DNA of 64,000 nucleotides, taken from positions 102,356-166,355 of the forward strand of contig NZ_FNCZ01000008.1 in the NCBI RefSeq assembly GCF_900099995.1. Reading direction: 5' to 3'. The DNA comes from Winogradskyella thalassocola (GTDB taxonomy: Bacteria; Bacteroidota; Bacteroidia; Flavobacteriales; Flavobacteriaceae). The notes below the pieces were generated by a model. That model worked only from the letters and a program-made list of their open reading frames with translations. It was not told the DNA's origin and made no database searches. This document shows, in pieces, positions 51,851 through 61,182 of this stretch; positions within the stretch are counted from its first letter, which is position 1; each line of letters begins with the position of its first letter. A program made the position numbers and the translations under genes.

Positions 51851-51884
51851 CCTCTGGTCATAAAAAACAAATAAATATAAACTC

Positions 51885-52775
51885 ATGAAACTAGTTATAA
51901 CCAACCTTACCAAAACTTACAAAAATGGAGTAAAAGCCATTGATAATCTTAACCTTGAAATCGGAACAGGAATGTTCGGACTTTTAGGACCAAACGGAGC
52001 AGGTAAGTCTTCATTAATGCGAACTATTGCCACATTACAGAGTCCAGATTCTGGATCTATAATGTTCGGTGATATCAACGTTTTAGAAGATAAAATGGCT
52101 TTACGAAAAGTGTTGGGTTATTTACCACAATCGTTTGGAGTCTATCCAAAAATGTCGGCTGAAGCGTTGTTAGATTATTTTGCAACCTTAAAAGGCATCA
52201 GCTCAAAAACCGACAGACAAGCTTTAGTAAAAGAAGTTTTAGATATTACCAATTTATATGATGTGCGTAAAAAACATGTTGCTGGTTATTCTGGTGGTAT
52301 GAAACAACGTTTTGGTATTGCACAGTTATTATTAAACAACCCAAAATTAATTATTGTAGATGAACCAACTGCAGGATTAGATCCTGCAGAACGTCATCGA
52401 TTCCTAAATGTTTTACGTGAAGTTGGAACTAATTGTACGGTCATATTTTCAACACATATTGTAGAAGACGTAAAGGAACTTTGTAACGATATGGCCATTT
52501 TAAATGGTGGACGAATTTTAAAACAAGCGACACCATCTCAAGCAAGACAAGAATTACAAGGTCGTATTTGGACTAAGATTATTGACAGAGACGATTTAGA
52601 AGCGCACGAAGCACAATACAATTTATTGTCTTCTAATTATAATGAAGATAACTCACTTAATATCCGTGTTTTTAATGATACACAACCAAGTGACGATTTT
52701 AAATCTGTTGAACCACAGTTAGACGATGTGTACTTTATAGCACTAAAACAAGACGAACCCGTAAGTGCTGTTTAA
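51885..52775 (+). CDS. ABC transporter ATPase partnered with the M1-fused permease
   Basis: 296 residues with Walker A LLGPNGAGKSSLM near residue 35, signature YSGGMKQRFGIAQLLL near 138 and Walker B LIIVDEPTAGLDPAERHRFL near 158. The YadG/NatA-like layout with a C-terminal extension matches ATPases that pair with ABC-2 permeases. The permease gene follows after 25 bases. Substrate unknown. Confidence 0.9.
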   Translation: MKLVITNLTKTYKNGVKAIDNLNLEIGTGMFGLLGPNGAGKSSLMRTIATLQSPDSGSIMFGDINVLEDKMALRKVLGYLPQSFGVYPKMSAEALLDYFATLKGISSKTDRQALVKEVLDITNLYDVRKKHVAGYSGGMKQRFGIAQLLLNNPKLIIVDEPTAGLDPAERHRFLNVLREVGTNCTVIFSTHIVEDVKELCNDMAILNGGRILKQATPSQARQELQGRIWTKIIDRDDLEAHEAQYNLLSSNYNEDNSLNIRVFNDTQPSDDFKSVEPQLDDVYFIALKQDEPVSAV

Positions 52776-52800
52776 TTTTTAACCTAAAAAAAGTACATCT

Positions 52801-55800
52801 ATGTTTTCTACAATATTTTTTTACGAATTAAAGTACTGGTTAAAACGACCGGCTACTTATATTTATATGGCTATTTTCTTTATGTTATCATTATTAATGG
52901 CTGCGACGACAGCAGGAATATTTGATAGTGTTACAGCCACAACAAGTTCTGCTCGAATTGTGAATTCTCCAATTGGAGTCAACAATTTGTTTAATGGACT
53001 CACTATTTTAATTTTCTTTTTATTTCCATCCATTATAGGAGCTTCTATAAATAGGGATTTTAAAAGTGAAATGCATTCCATTTTATATTCCTATCCATTT
53101 ACAAAAGCCAATTATTTATTTGCTAAATTTTTTAGTGCTATAGTTATTGTGACGCTAATTGTATTAACGATTGGAGTTGGTATGTTTATTGGTTTTAGAA
53201 TGCCTGGAACGAATTCTGATTTGGTAATTGCGTTCGATATTAAATCATATTTTAATGCGTATTGGCTTTTTATATTGCCTAATATTTTATTGTTTGGTGC
53301 AATTGTTTTTGCCGTTGTAACCTTTACTAGGAATATAGCTGCAGGATTTATAACAGTTATACTTTTATTGTTTGTTCAAGGAGTGACAGAAAGTTTATTG
53401 TCCGATCCAGATAATCGTTATTTAGCTGCCTTATTAGATCCTTTTGGTGCAGCTGCTTCTAATTATTATACGCAATATTGGACGGCTTACGAACAAAACG
53501 AGTTGCATATTCCTATTAAAGAAGTGATTCTTTATAACCGATTGATATGGTTGGGTGTCGCAAGTTTGGTGTTTGGTTTGGTTTACAAATTCTTCACGTT
53601 TAGCCAAAACGCGATGTCCTTTTCATTCTTTAAAAAAGTAAAAGGAGAACGTTCTACAAAACGAAATTTTGGTGGTATTACAAAAATCAACTTACCAAAA
53701 GTAGCTCATGATTATTCTTTTATTCAGAACTTAAAAGCCACATGGAAAATTTCTAATGTAGAGTTTAAATATATCGTTAAGAGTTGGCCTTTTTTAAGTA
53801 TTGTATTAGTCGGACTGATTGTGATTTTCATAGTTTTAGTGGATGTTGGTAATCCATTTGGAACATCAACATATCCTAGAACTTGGCTGATGTTACAAGG
53901 TGGTGGAGAATTTGTATTCGCTATTAATATCTGTACCTTTCTATATGCAGGAATGTTAGTCAATAGAAGTAAAATAGCCAACGTTAATGGACTAGAGGAT
54001 GTTACTCCAATTCCAAATTGGTCGTTATTCTTATCTAAGTTCATTGCCATAGTTAAAATGCAAATACTATTGCTCACCGTTATTATGGTTTCAGGTATTT
54101 TGTTTCAACTGTATAAAGGGTATTTCGATATTGAACTTGGTTTATATATAAAAGAGCTCTTCGGTTTAAAACTGATTAATTATGTGATTTGGGCATTCTT
54201 AGCCTTAATGATTCAAACTGTGATTAGAAACCCTTACTTAGGATTGTTTGTATTGTTAGTCGTAGTTATTGGTATCCCATTATTAACTCTGGCTGGTGTA
54301 GAACAAGCGGTATTCAAATACAACGAAGGCCCTGGATTCGGATTTAATGATATGAATGGTTACGGTGATTCACTGTCTAATTATCTAACGTATAAATTTT
54401 ATTGGGTACTTGGTGGCTTAATTCTAATGCTTACTGCATCTTTATTTTGGGTGCGTGGTTTGCCGCATTCATTTAGAGAGCGTTTATCGATTGCAAAATC
54501 GCGTTTTAAAACTCCTATGGCGATTGCATTTGTGGTGCTTTTAGCTGGATTTTTCAGCATGGGATATACCATTTATAATGCCACTAACATTAATAATGAT
54601 CGTTATTCTTCTAAGGAAGTTGAAGAAATGACTGTGGAGTGGGAAAAAACGTATAAGAAATATGAAGACTATGCGCAACCTCGTATAGTTGCTGTAAAAG
54701 TAAACATGGATTTATTTATTGATGATCGTAATTTTGAATCGTCTGGAGAGTACGCCATGGTTAACAAAACCGAGACTGCTATTGATAGTATTTTCTTAAA
54801 TCATAATGATTATCCAAGTACGTTTAAATTTAATCGTGAAAACACCTTGGTTTCAGAAGATACGCTTTACAACTTTGATATTTATAAGTTGAAAGAACCT
54901 TTGATGCCTGGAGATTCAATGACTTTAAATTTCACGGTTAAAAACAAACCGAATTCGTTTTTGGTTTCGAATTCGCCTGTTATTAAAAACGGAACATTTA
55001 TTAATAATATGCAGTTGTTTCCTAGTTTAGGTTATAATGGAGGAGAGCTGACGGATGATAAAACCCGTGAAAAATATGATTTACCACCGAATAAGTTAAA
55101 ACCATTGCCTTCAGATTCCACAGCATTAGGAAATACTTATATTGCTAAGGATAGTGATTGGATAGATTTTGAAGCGACAGTAAGCACAAGCGAAGATCAA
55201 ATTGCAATTGCACCAGGCTATCTTCAAAAAGAATGGGTGAAAGATGGTAGACGCTATTTTCATTATAAAATGGATAGTAAAATCTTGAACTTTTACGCTT
55301 TCAATTCCGCAAAATATAAAGTGAAAAAGGATAAGTGGAAGGACGTTAGTCTAGAAATTTACTATCACGAAGGCCATGAATATAATCTGGATCGCATGAT
55401 GGATGGTATGAAAGCCTCGTTAGAATATAACAGCGAGAATTTTAGTCCATATCAACACCGACAATTGCGTATTGTAGAATTTCCAAGCGGTGGTTTTGCA
55501 CAATCATTCCCTAATACAATTCCGTTTTCTGGCGATGCAGGTTTTATTGCAGATGTAGATGATAGTGACGAAGGAGGAGTGGATTATACGTATGCTATCA
55601 CTGTTCACGAAGTGGCACACCAGTGGTGGGCACACCAAGTGATTGGAGCTGATGTTTTGGGAGCAACGATGTTATCTGAAAGTTTATCAGAATACGTGGC
55701 TTTAAAAGTTCTTGAAAAGGAATTAGGAAAACCACAAATGCGTAAGTTCTTGAAAAAATCTTTAGATGATTATTTATTGAGAAGAACGTTTGAACGTAAA

Positions 55801-56448
55801 CGCGAAAAACCATTGATGTATAATGATGGACAAGGCTATATTCGTTACCAAAAAGGATCTTTAGTGTTCTATGCACTTAGCGATTATATTGGTGAAGATG
55901 TATTAAATGGAGCTTTAAAAACCTATGTTGAAAAAGTGAAGTTTCAAGAGCCTCCTTATACCACGTCTATTGATATGGTGAATCATATTAAAGCGGTGAC
56001 TCCAGATAGTTTACAATATGTGATTAAAGATATGTTTGAAACCATCACGGTTTATGATAATAGAATTAAAAGTGCAACATCTACGGAATTAGACAATGGT
56101 AAATATCAAGTCGATATTGAGTTTGAAGTCAGTAAATACAGAAATGACGAAAAAGGAAAGCAATTGTTTTCTGAAACAGGAAGAGATTCCATTTCGTATT
56201 TACCAGAAGGAAAAACAAAACCGATTTTATCGCTTCAACTACAAGATTATATTGATATCGGAATCTTTACAGAGAAAGATGTTGATGGAAAAATGAAAGA
56301 AGAACAACTGTATCTTAAGAAGCATAAAATTACCGTTATTGATAATAAAATATCAATTATTGTAGATGAGAAACCGACAGAAGTTGGTGTTGATCCTTAC
56401 AATAAGTTAATTGATAGAAATTCTGGTGACAACCGTCAGAAACTATAA
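52801..56448 (+). CDS. ABC-2 permease fused to an M1-family aminopeptidase
   Basis: 1215 residues. The first about 590 contain two sets of about six membrane helices (AIFFMLSLLMAATTAGIFDS through FVVLLAGFFSMGYTIY). The rest is a periplasmic M1 peptidase with the zinc site HEVAH at residues 936-940 and Glu 18 residues after the second His (in MLSESLSEY). A GAMEN-type substrate strand is replaced by FPSGGFAQSF, seen in this fused subgroup. The protein likely couples export or signalling with N-terminal peptide trimming outside the cell membrane. Typical of Bacteroidetes; function not established. Confidence 0.9.
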   Translation: MFSTIFFYELKYWLKRPATYIYMAIFFMLSLLMAATTAGIFDSVTATTSSARIVNSPIGVNNLFNGLTILIFFLFPSIIGASINRDFKSEMHSILYSYPFTKANYLFAKFFSAIVIVTLIVLTIGVGMFIGFRMPGTNSDLVIAFDIKSYFNAYWLFILPNILLFGAIVFAVVTFTRNIAAGFITVILLLFVQGVTESLLSDPDNRYLAALLDPFGAAASNYYTQYWTAYEQNELHIPIKEVILYNRLIWLGVASLVFGLVYKFFTFSQNAMSFSFFKKVKGERSTKRNFGGITKINLPKVAHDYSFIQNLKATWKISNVEFKYIVKSWPFLSIVLVGLIVIFIVLVDVGNPFGTSTYPRTWLMLQGGGEFVFAINICTFLYAGMLVNRSKIANVNGLEDVTPIPNWSLFLSKFIAIVKMQILLLTVIMVSGILFQLYKGYFDIELGLYIKELFGLKLINYVIWAFLALMIQTVIRNPYLGLFVLLVVVIGIPLLTLAGVEQAVFKYNEGPGFGFNDMNGYGDSLSNYLTYKFYWVLGGLILMLTASLFWVRGLPHSFRERLSIAKSRFKTPMAIAFVVLLAGFFSMGYTIYNATNINNDRYSSKEVEEMTVEWEKTYKKYEDYAQPRIVAVKVNMDLFIDDRNFESSGEYAMVNKTETAIDSIFLNHNDYPSTFKFNRENTLVSEDTLYNFDIYKLKEPLMPGDSMTLNFTVKNKPNSFLVSNSPVIKNGTFINNMQLFPSLGYNGGELTDDKTREKYDLPPNKLKPLPSDSTALGNTYIAKDSDWIDFEATVSTSEDQIAIAPGYLQKEWVKDGRRYFHYKMDSKILNFYAFNSAKYKVKKDKWKDVSLEIYYHEGHEYNLDRMMDGMKASLEYNSENFSPYQHRQLRIVEFPSGGFAQSFPNTIPFSGDAGFIADVDDSDEGGVDYTYAITVHEVAHQWWAHQVIGADVLGATMLSESLSEYVALKVLEKELGKPQMRKFLKKSLDDYLLRRTFERKREKPLMYNDGQGYIRYQKGSLVFYALSDYIGEDVLNGALKTYVEKVKFQEPPYTTSIDMVNHIKAVTPDSLQYVIKDMFETITVYDNRIKSATSTELDNGKYQVDIEFEVSKYRNDEKGKQLFSETGRDSISYLPEGKTKPILSLQLQDYIDIGIFTEKDVDGKMKEEQLYLKKHKITVIDNKISIIVDEKPTEVGVDPYNKLIDRNSGDNRQKL

Positions 56449-56469
56449 ATAGCTTCATTATTTAATATT

Positions 56470-56507
56470 AAAGACCTTTCAGATGACAATAATTTGAAAG
56501 GTCTTTT
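56470..56507 (+). terminator. Rho-independent terminator
   Basis: AAAGACCTTTCA, loop of 13 bases, TGAAAGGTCTTTTTG, 22 bases after the ABC/M1 stop. Confidence 0.9.
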
Positions 56508-56635
56508 TGTTTTAGTAACTTTTTGAACCGGTTTCATAATATTAATACGAATTTAAGGTTATAGACTTTAAATATTATTAATTTTGAAATTGCTAAGAAT
56601 CTCATATTGGAATGATTTTAGCATTAGAATAATAC

Positions 56636-57325
56636 ATGAAATACATTACCTACATAGCATTGTTTTTTTCAGTGATTATAAGTGCTCAAGAGGATCCTGT
56701 AAAACAAGATTCTACTGAAGTCCACTATATGTATATTGAAGGCGATTCTATACCTGTAACGTCTGTAGAATTAAATGAAGTTTTAGTACTCCCGAATTTA
56801 AAATTTGAAGATAGAGCAGCACGCATTCGGTATATCATTTTAAGACGAAAAACCTTAAAGGTGTATCCTTATGCCAAGTTAGCGGCAGAACGTTTAGAAG
56901 CCTTGCAAGAACGATTAGATGGATTGGAGCGTAAGCGCGATAAAAAGCGTTACGCTAAGATTATTCAGAATTACATTGAAGAAGAATTTTCAGCAGAACT
57001 TAAGAAACTTACAAAAACCGAAGGTCAGATTTTAGTAAAACTCATTCATAGACAAACCGGAAAAACAACCTTTCAACTTATTAAAGAATTACGAAGCGGT
57101 TGGCGTGCCTTTTGGTTTAACAGCACGGCAAGTTTGTTTGATATTTCTTTAAAAAAAGAGTTCAGTCCTATTGATGAAGAAGAGGACTATCTAATTGAAG
57201 ATATTCTACAACGTGCGTTTCAAAATGAACAGCTAAAACGACAAGAAGCTGCTTTCGAAATTGATTTTTATAAGAGTGTTAATAAATGGTCTAAATCAAA
57301 AGGAGTCACTAATACTAAAGGTTAA
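56636..57325 (+). CDS. DUF4294-family secreted protein
   Basis: 229 residues. The signal peptide is short (MKYITYIALFFSVIISAQ). The conserved DUF4294 core includes SIPVTSVELNEVLVLPNLKF, RAARIRYIILRRKTLKVYPY and KKLTKTEGQILVKLIHRQTG. The family is confined to Bacteroidetes and has no known function. A candidate promoter TAATTTTG (56579-56586) fits the TAnnTTTG rule. Ends 3 bases before the hemolysin III gene. Confidence 0.82.
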   Translation: MKYITYIALFFSVIISAQEDPVKQDSTEVHYMYIEGDSIPVTSVELNEVLVLPNLKFEDRAARIRYIILRRKTLKVYPYAKLAAERLEALQERLDGLERKRDKKRYAKIIQNYIEEEFSAELKKLTKTEGQILVKLIHRQTGKTTFQLIKELRSGWRAFWFNSTASLFDISLKKEFSPIDEEEDYLIEDILQRAFQNEQLKRQEAAFEIDFYKSVNKWSKSKGVTNTKG

Positions 57326-57328
57326 ACA

Positions 57329-57955
57329 ATGCGTATTCAAACAAAATTAGAAGAACAACTCAATTCTTGGACGCATGGTTTTGGTGCCCTTTTAGGAATT
57401 GTAGCTCTAGTTTTATTGATTATAAATACCGATAGCACAACACCTTGGAGTTTATTTAGTGTAATTGTCTACGGCATCTCTATTATTATTCTGTTTTTAG
57501 CATCAACATTTTACCATGCAGTAGAAGGGGAGAAGCGTAAACACTATTTTAGAATCGTGGATCATGTGAGTATTTACCTCCTCATTGCAGGGACATACAC
57601 TCCCGTTTTATTAATACTTCTTACAGATAGTTTAGGTTGGCCATTATTTTGGACCGTGTGGGGAATTGCCGCTTTCGGTGTCATTTTAAAACTGTTTTTC
57701 ACCGGACGCTTCGAGATTTTTTCGACCCTTTTATATTTGGTAATGGGCTGGCTGATTGTTTTTGATTTCACCAATGTATCTGAAGCCCTCGGACCTAGAG
57801 GCATTCTTTGGTTATTTGCTGGAGGCTTATTTTATACAGTTGGTATTATTTTCTATGTCATACAGAAAATTCCATATAATCATGTGATTTGGCATTTGTT
57901 TGTTTTAGGTGGTGCTATTTGCCATTTCTTTATGATCTATCTTTATGTGATTTAA
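57329..57955 (+). CDS. Hemolysin III/YqfA-family membrane protein
   Basis: 208 residues, seven membrane helices of the AdipoR/HlyIII superfamily. Metal-ligand positions seen: LNSWTHGFGALLGIVALVLL near residue 12, SIIILFLASTFYHAVEGEKR near 56, VDHVSIYLLIAGTYTPVLLI near 77 and NHVIWHLFVLGGAICHFFMI near 190. The family includes lipid-modifying hydrolases in eukaryotes; the bacterial role is thought to be membrane homeostasis. Confidence 0.92.
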   Translation: MRIQTKLEEQLNSWTHGFGALLGIVALVLLIINTDSTTPWSLFSVIVYGISIIILFLASTFYHAVEGEKRKHYFRIVDHVSIYLLIAGTYTPVLLILLTDSLGWPLFWTVWGIAAFGVILKLFFTGRFEIFSTLLYLVMGWLIVFDFTNVSEALGPRGILWLFAGGLFYTVGIIFYVIQKIPYNHVIWHLFVLGGAICHFFMIYLYVI

Positions 57956-57965
57956 AAACGCATTC

Positions 57966-58748
57966 TTAATTTAAGGATTCAATTACAGCATCTATTTCAG
58001 TATGAATTCTATCTAACTCTTCATTGTAGTTTTCCGAATCATAGGTGATTAATTTTTTAAAGAGCTCAAAGGCTTCTAATCTTAGTTCTGAATATTTAAG
58101 GAGTTTTTTATTCTGTACTATGAGTTCTGATGGTAAACCTTCAATGGCATTGGTTCTATGAATAATAGCTATATTCTCTTTCCATTTAGGAATGGCGATA
58201 TCATTAATTTCATTTAAAAGGGTGAGGTCGTTTTCGGTACTAAAATGTTCGTAAAACATTAATGATTCTTCTTCATTTATTGTGAATTGCTCTATCTCAC
58301 TATCATAGGAATCATATACTTTATCAGGAATTAAAAAGATAGATGCAAATATAATTGCCATTAAAACAATTAGTGAAATTAGACCAATTCCTGCCGCTTT
58401 CCAACCTGAGTAAAATACGTTATTATGTGCTTCATGTGTATCGAGTATTGTGCCATGAATTTTATCAACTAAAAGGTAAACAAGTCCTGTGTAAACTGCC
58501 GGAATTACCATATTAGGAACTTTATCCATTATAGCTTCTGGAATAAGAAAAAGGGATCCAAAAATTACTACTGTTGCTATTATCGAAATAATTAAAGCTG
58601 TTTTTCCTTTATCGTTTTCATTTAAAGCTTTGTAGTTTTCTTTAATTAAATAGCCTGCTGCCAAAGGACCACCAATAAACGTAGCGATTCCTATAGATTT
58701 TTGCGAATAGAATTTTAAGTCTTTGGTCGTATTGTTTGGTTCAGTCAT
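57966..58748 (-). CDS. Membrane protein of unknown function
   Basis: 260 residues. Five hydrophobic segments lie in the first 145 residues (IGIATFIGGPLAAGYLIKE, TALIISIIATVVIFGSLFLI, MVIPAVYTGLVYLLVDK, and two after WKAAGIGLISLIVLMAIIFA). The C-terminal about 115 residues are soluble and helical (DIAIPKWKENIAIIHRTNAI). No family recognised. Convergent with hemolysin III, 10 bases apart. Confidence 0.6.
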   Translation of the reverse strand: MTEPNNTTKDLKFYSQKSIGIATFIGGPLAAGYLIKENYKALNENDKGKTALIISIIATVVIFGSLFLIPEAIMDKVPNMVIPAVYTGLVYLLVDKIHGTILDTHEAHNNVFYSGWKAAGIGLISLIVLMAIIFASIFLIPDKVYDSYDSEIEQFTINEEESLMFYEHFSTENDLTLLNEINDIAIPKWKENIAIIHRTNAIEGLPSELIVQNKKLLKYSELRLEAFELFKKLITYDSENYNEELDRIHTEIDAVIESLN

Positions 58749-58804
58749 TTTTGGGATTTAAGGCTTTAAAAGTAACATTTTTAAAATAATAGTGTTGGCT
58801 AATG

Positions 58805-59941
58805 TTAGTTCTTGCTTTTTCTTGAACTAGCTCCTGCTTTTATCTTTTCTTCAAGTACAAGAATGACCGTCTTTTTTAAATCATCATAATCAAAATTTTC
58901 TTCAAATCCATATCTAAATGTAGAGTGTATATCTCCTTTATTCATGCCAAGTACGTATTTAGATCCTCCTAGCTGAATAGAGATTGGTGAATTTTCGGTT
59001 TGAATTGTAAATTCAGTTTCTCCCTCTTCATTTGGAATGTAAAATATATGTTTGTAATACAGTTCTCCTTTTTTAACTTCAAATCGTTCGTAAACAAAGA
59101 TTAACTTTCCATTCCATTCAAATTGATCAAAACAAAACATACTTTTTAAACTGTCTGTTAGTTTTCCTTCTTCATAGGCTTTATATAATATATCTTTTAG
59201 TGGTTTGGCCTTTTCATATTCCTTTTGTCCATAATAAACCTGAATTAATTTAGCATAAGAACCGTAATCGGTTGGTACGTTTTCAATCAGTTCTTTATAT
59301 GCAATTTCAGATTTGGTATAGTTTTTATTTAATAGTTCATATAACCCAATATTATAAAGCGCAATGATATAAGAATCTGATTCCTTAGATACAATCTCTT
59401 TAGACTTGTAAAAAGCTTCTAATGCCTTTTCGGGCTGATTCAATTCTGCATAAATTTGAGGAATCATTGTAAAAGGTCTTTCAGTGGGTTCACTCTTTTC
59501 AGTTGCAGTGATATAGGCATGGAGTGCTTTATCAAATTTTTCTTGACTTATAAAAGAATCACCTAAACCACTATAAAAGTTAGAGTTATTAGGATTCAAT
59601 TCGATAGCTTTATTAAAAGACTTAATAGCATTATCAAATTGTCCCATATAATTAAAAGTCATGCCTTTAATAAAATAAGTGTCTGGGTCTGTTTGGTCTT
59701 TTTTAATGGATAAATCCATTAGTTTAAGAACATTATTATCATCAGCCTTCATGTAGTAAGCCATACCAATATAATAAATTGCTTTTGCTGGATATGAATT
59801 TGCTTTATCGGAATGCTCGCTAATGATGAGATCATATTGCTCGTTATTATAGGCTGTTTCTAAATCAGTAGTAATCTGTTCTTGAGCATAATTACTTATG
59901 CTGAAAATGCAAATGATTAAGGTGAGTAGATTTTTTTTCAT
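58805..59941 (-). CDS. Secreted TPR-repeat protein
   Basis: 378 residues. The signal peptide is MKKNLLTLIICIFSISNYAQ. At least five tetratricopeptide repeats lie at about 50-245 (PDTYFIKGMTFNYMGQFDNA, IKSFNKAIELNPNNSNFYSG, LGDSFISQEKFDKALHAYIT). A C-terminal beta-rich segment of about 110 residues follows (FEVKKGELYYKHIFYIPNEE). A scaffold role in the periplasm is likely. Confidence 0.78.
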   Translation of the reverse strand: MKKNLLTLIICIFSISNYAQEQITTDLETAYNNEQYDLIISEHSDKANSYPAKAIYYIGMAYYMKADDNNVLKLMDLSIKKDQTDPDTYFIKGMTFNYMGQFDNAIKSFNKAIELNPNNSNFYSGLGDSFISQEKFDKALHAYITATEKSEPTERPFTMIPQIYAELNQPEKALEAFYKSKEIVSKESDSYIIALYNIGLYELLNKNYTKSEIAYKELIENVPTDYGSYAKLIQVYYGQKEYEKAKPLKDILYKAYEEGKLTDSLKSMFCFDQFEWNGKLIFVYERFEVKKGELYYKHIFYIPNEEGETEFTIQTENSPISIQLGGSKYVLGMNKGDIHSTFRYGFEENFDYDDLKKTVILVLEEKIKAGASSRKSKN

Positions 59942-60026
59942 ATTGTGATGGCATAGTATTGTAATTGCGGCAATGCTTCCGCAATTACGTGTTCTTTGAG
60001 ATTTTTAAAATTGAATTATGAATGTA

Positions 60027-61025
60027 TTAATCATTCCCATACACAAGATCAATAAAATCGGACGTTTCTAAAGTACCAAAATAATCTTCAACTGAAACGT
60101 CTTTTAGGGCTTTACGAATCTCATTTTTATCATAAGGCACGCCAATAAGTATATCTTCGAGATCCGAAACAGGTTGTCTGCCAAAGAAATCCCCAAAGAC
60201 TTTAACCTCTGAGATATGCCCTTTTTCAACAAAAATACGAAGGTCAATTTCTCCTATCGGAAAGCGTTTGTTGCGTTGGATATTAAATTTAGGTGAGCGT
60301 CCAAAATTCCAATCCCATAAATCATATTTTTCGGCTTTTAATTGGTGAACAGCTTGCCATTCGGCTTCCGTTAACTTATAGGTTTCAAAAGGTTCACTAG
60401 CTTCATATAGTCCAACGAGAAGTTGCTTTTTAAAGTCGGCCATAGGAATAGGCGTTTTTAAAAACTCACTGATATTTGCAACACGACTTCTAACAGATTT
60501 ATGACCTTTAGATTGGATTTTACTCATTTTAACCTGAAGCGCTTTAGCCACCTCACTCATGTCTGTGTCAAATAACAACGTACCATGACTGATCATACGT
60601 TTGCCTGTGGAAAATTGTGCAGTGCCAGAAATTTTCTTCTCATCTACTAAAATGTCATTTCGGCCTTTAAGTTCTGCAGAAACGCCCATATCGTTTAAGA
60701 CCTTAATTACAGGTGCCGTAAACTTTTTAAAGTTGCTGATGCTTTTACCATCGTGATTGGTGATAAAACTAAAGTTTAAATTTCCTAAGTCGTGATACAC
60801 AGCGCCACCACCAGAAACGCGTCTAACGACGTGAATTTGATTAGCGTCTATATAGTCTTGATTTATTTCTTCTAAAGTGTTTTGGTTGCGTCCAATAATA
60901 ATGGAAGGTTCGTTGATGTAAAACAACAAATAATCTGTAGACGTATCAAAATGTCTTAAAGCATATTCTTCTAACGCTAAGTTTAATTTAGGATTGGTAT
61001 GGCCTTCGTTATCTATAAAAATCAT
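60027..61025 (-). CDS. lplA: Lipoate-protein ligase A
   Basis: 332 residues. It attaches lipoate to E2 and GcvH proteins using ATP. The lipoyl/biotin ligase core has the substrate loop RRVSGGGAVYHD at residues 68-79, GRNQNTLEEIN, the lysine motif DILVDEKKISGTAQF and GTLLFDTDM. The C-terminal accessory domain (IGVPYDKNEIRKALKDVSVE) is present as in full-length LplA. A perfect promoter box is upstream. Confidence 0.93.
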   Translation of the reverse strand: MIFIDNEGHTNPKLNLALEEYALRHFDTSTDYLLFYINEPSIIIGRNQNTLEEINQDYIDANQIHVVRRVSGGGAVYHDLGNLNFSFITNHDGKSISNFKKFTAPVIKVLNDMGVSAELKGRNDILVDEKKISGTAQFSTGKRMISHGTLLFDTDMSEVAKALQVKMSKIQSKGHKSVRSRVANISEFLKTPIPMADFKKQLLVGLYEASEPFETYKLTEAEWQAVHQLKAEKYDLWDWNFGRSPKFNIQRNKRFPIGEIDLRIFVEKGHISEVKVFGDFFGRQPVSDLEDILIGVPYDKNEIRKALKDVSVEDYFGTLETSDFIDLVYGND

Positions 61026-61050
61026 AAAATGAATCTCGTTTAGTATCTAA

Positions 61051-61058
61051 CAAAGATA
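61051..61058 (-). promoter_or_regulatory. -7 promoter box of lplA
   Basis: TATCTTTG on the minus strand matches TAnnTTTG exactly; start codon 26 bases downstream. Confidence 0.6.
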
Positions 61059-61150
61059 CTAATTTGAAATAGCTGATTTAAGACAGATTTACTTTATTTG
61101 GAAGTGTATAAGAGTACTTTAGTTAAAAATTAATGAGAATTTACTTGTTT

Positions 61151-61176
61151 TTTGCCACAGTACTTTGTTGGCAACT
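61151..61176. repeat. Inverted repeat at the left edge of the cassette region
   Basis: TTGCCA, 11-base loop, TGGCAA, beside CAACTGCCC. It resembles the ends (TTGCCCACA / TGTGGGCAA) of the larger repeats at 62966 and 63650 and may be a degenerate copy. Confidence 0.4.
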
Positions 61177-61182
61177 GCCCTT

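Noticed and set aside
61051..61070. TTTCAAATTAGTATCTTTG before lplA resembles part of a Bacteroides type II CRISPR repeat as I recall it
   Set aside because: Single copy, no spacers or cas genes; the shared part is a promoter-like box that such repeats also contain.
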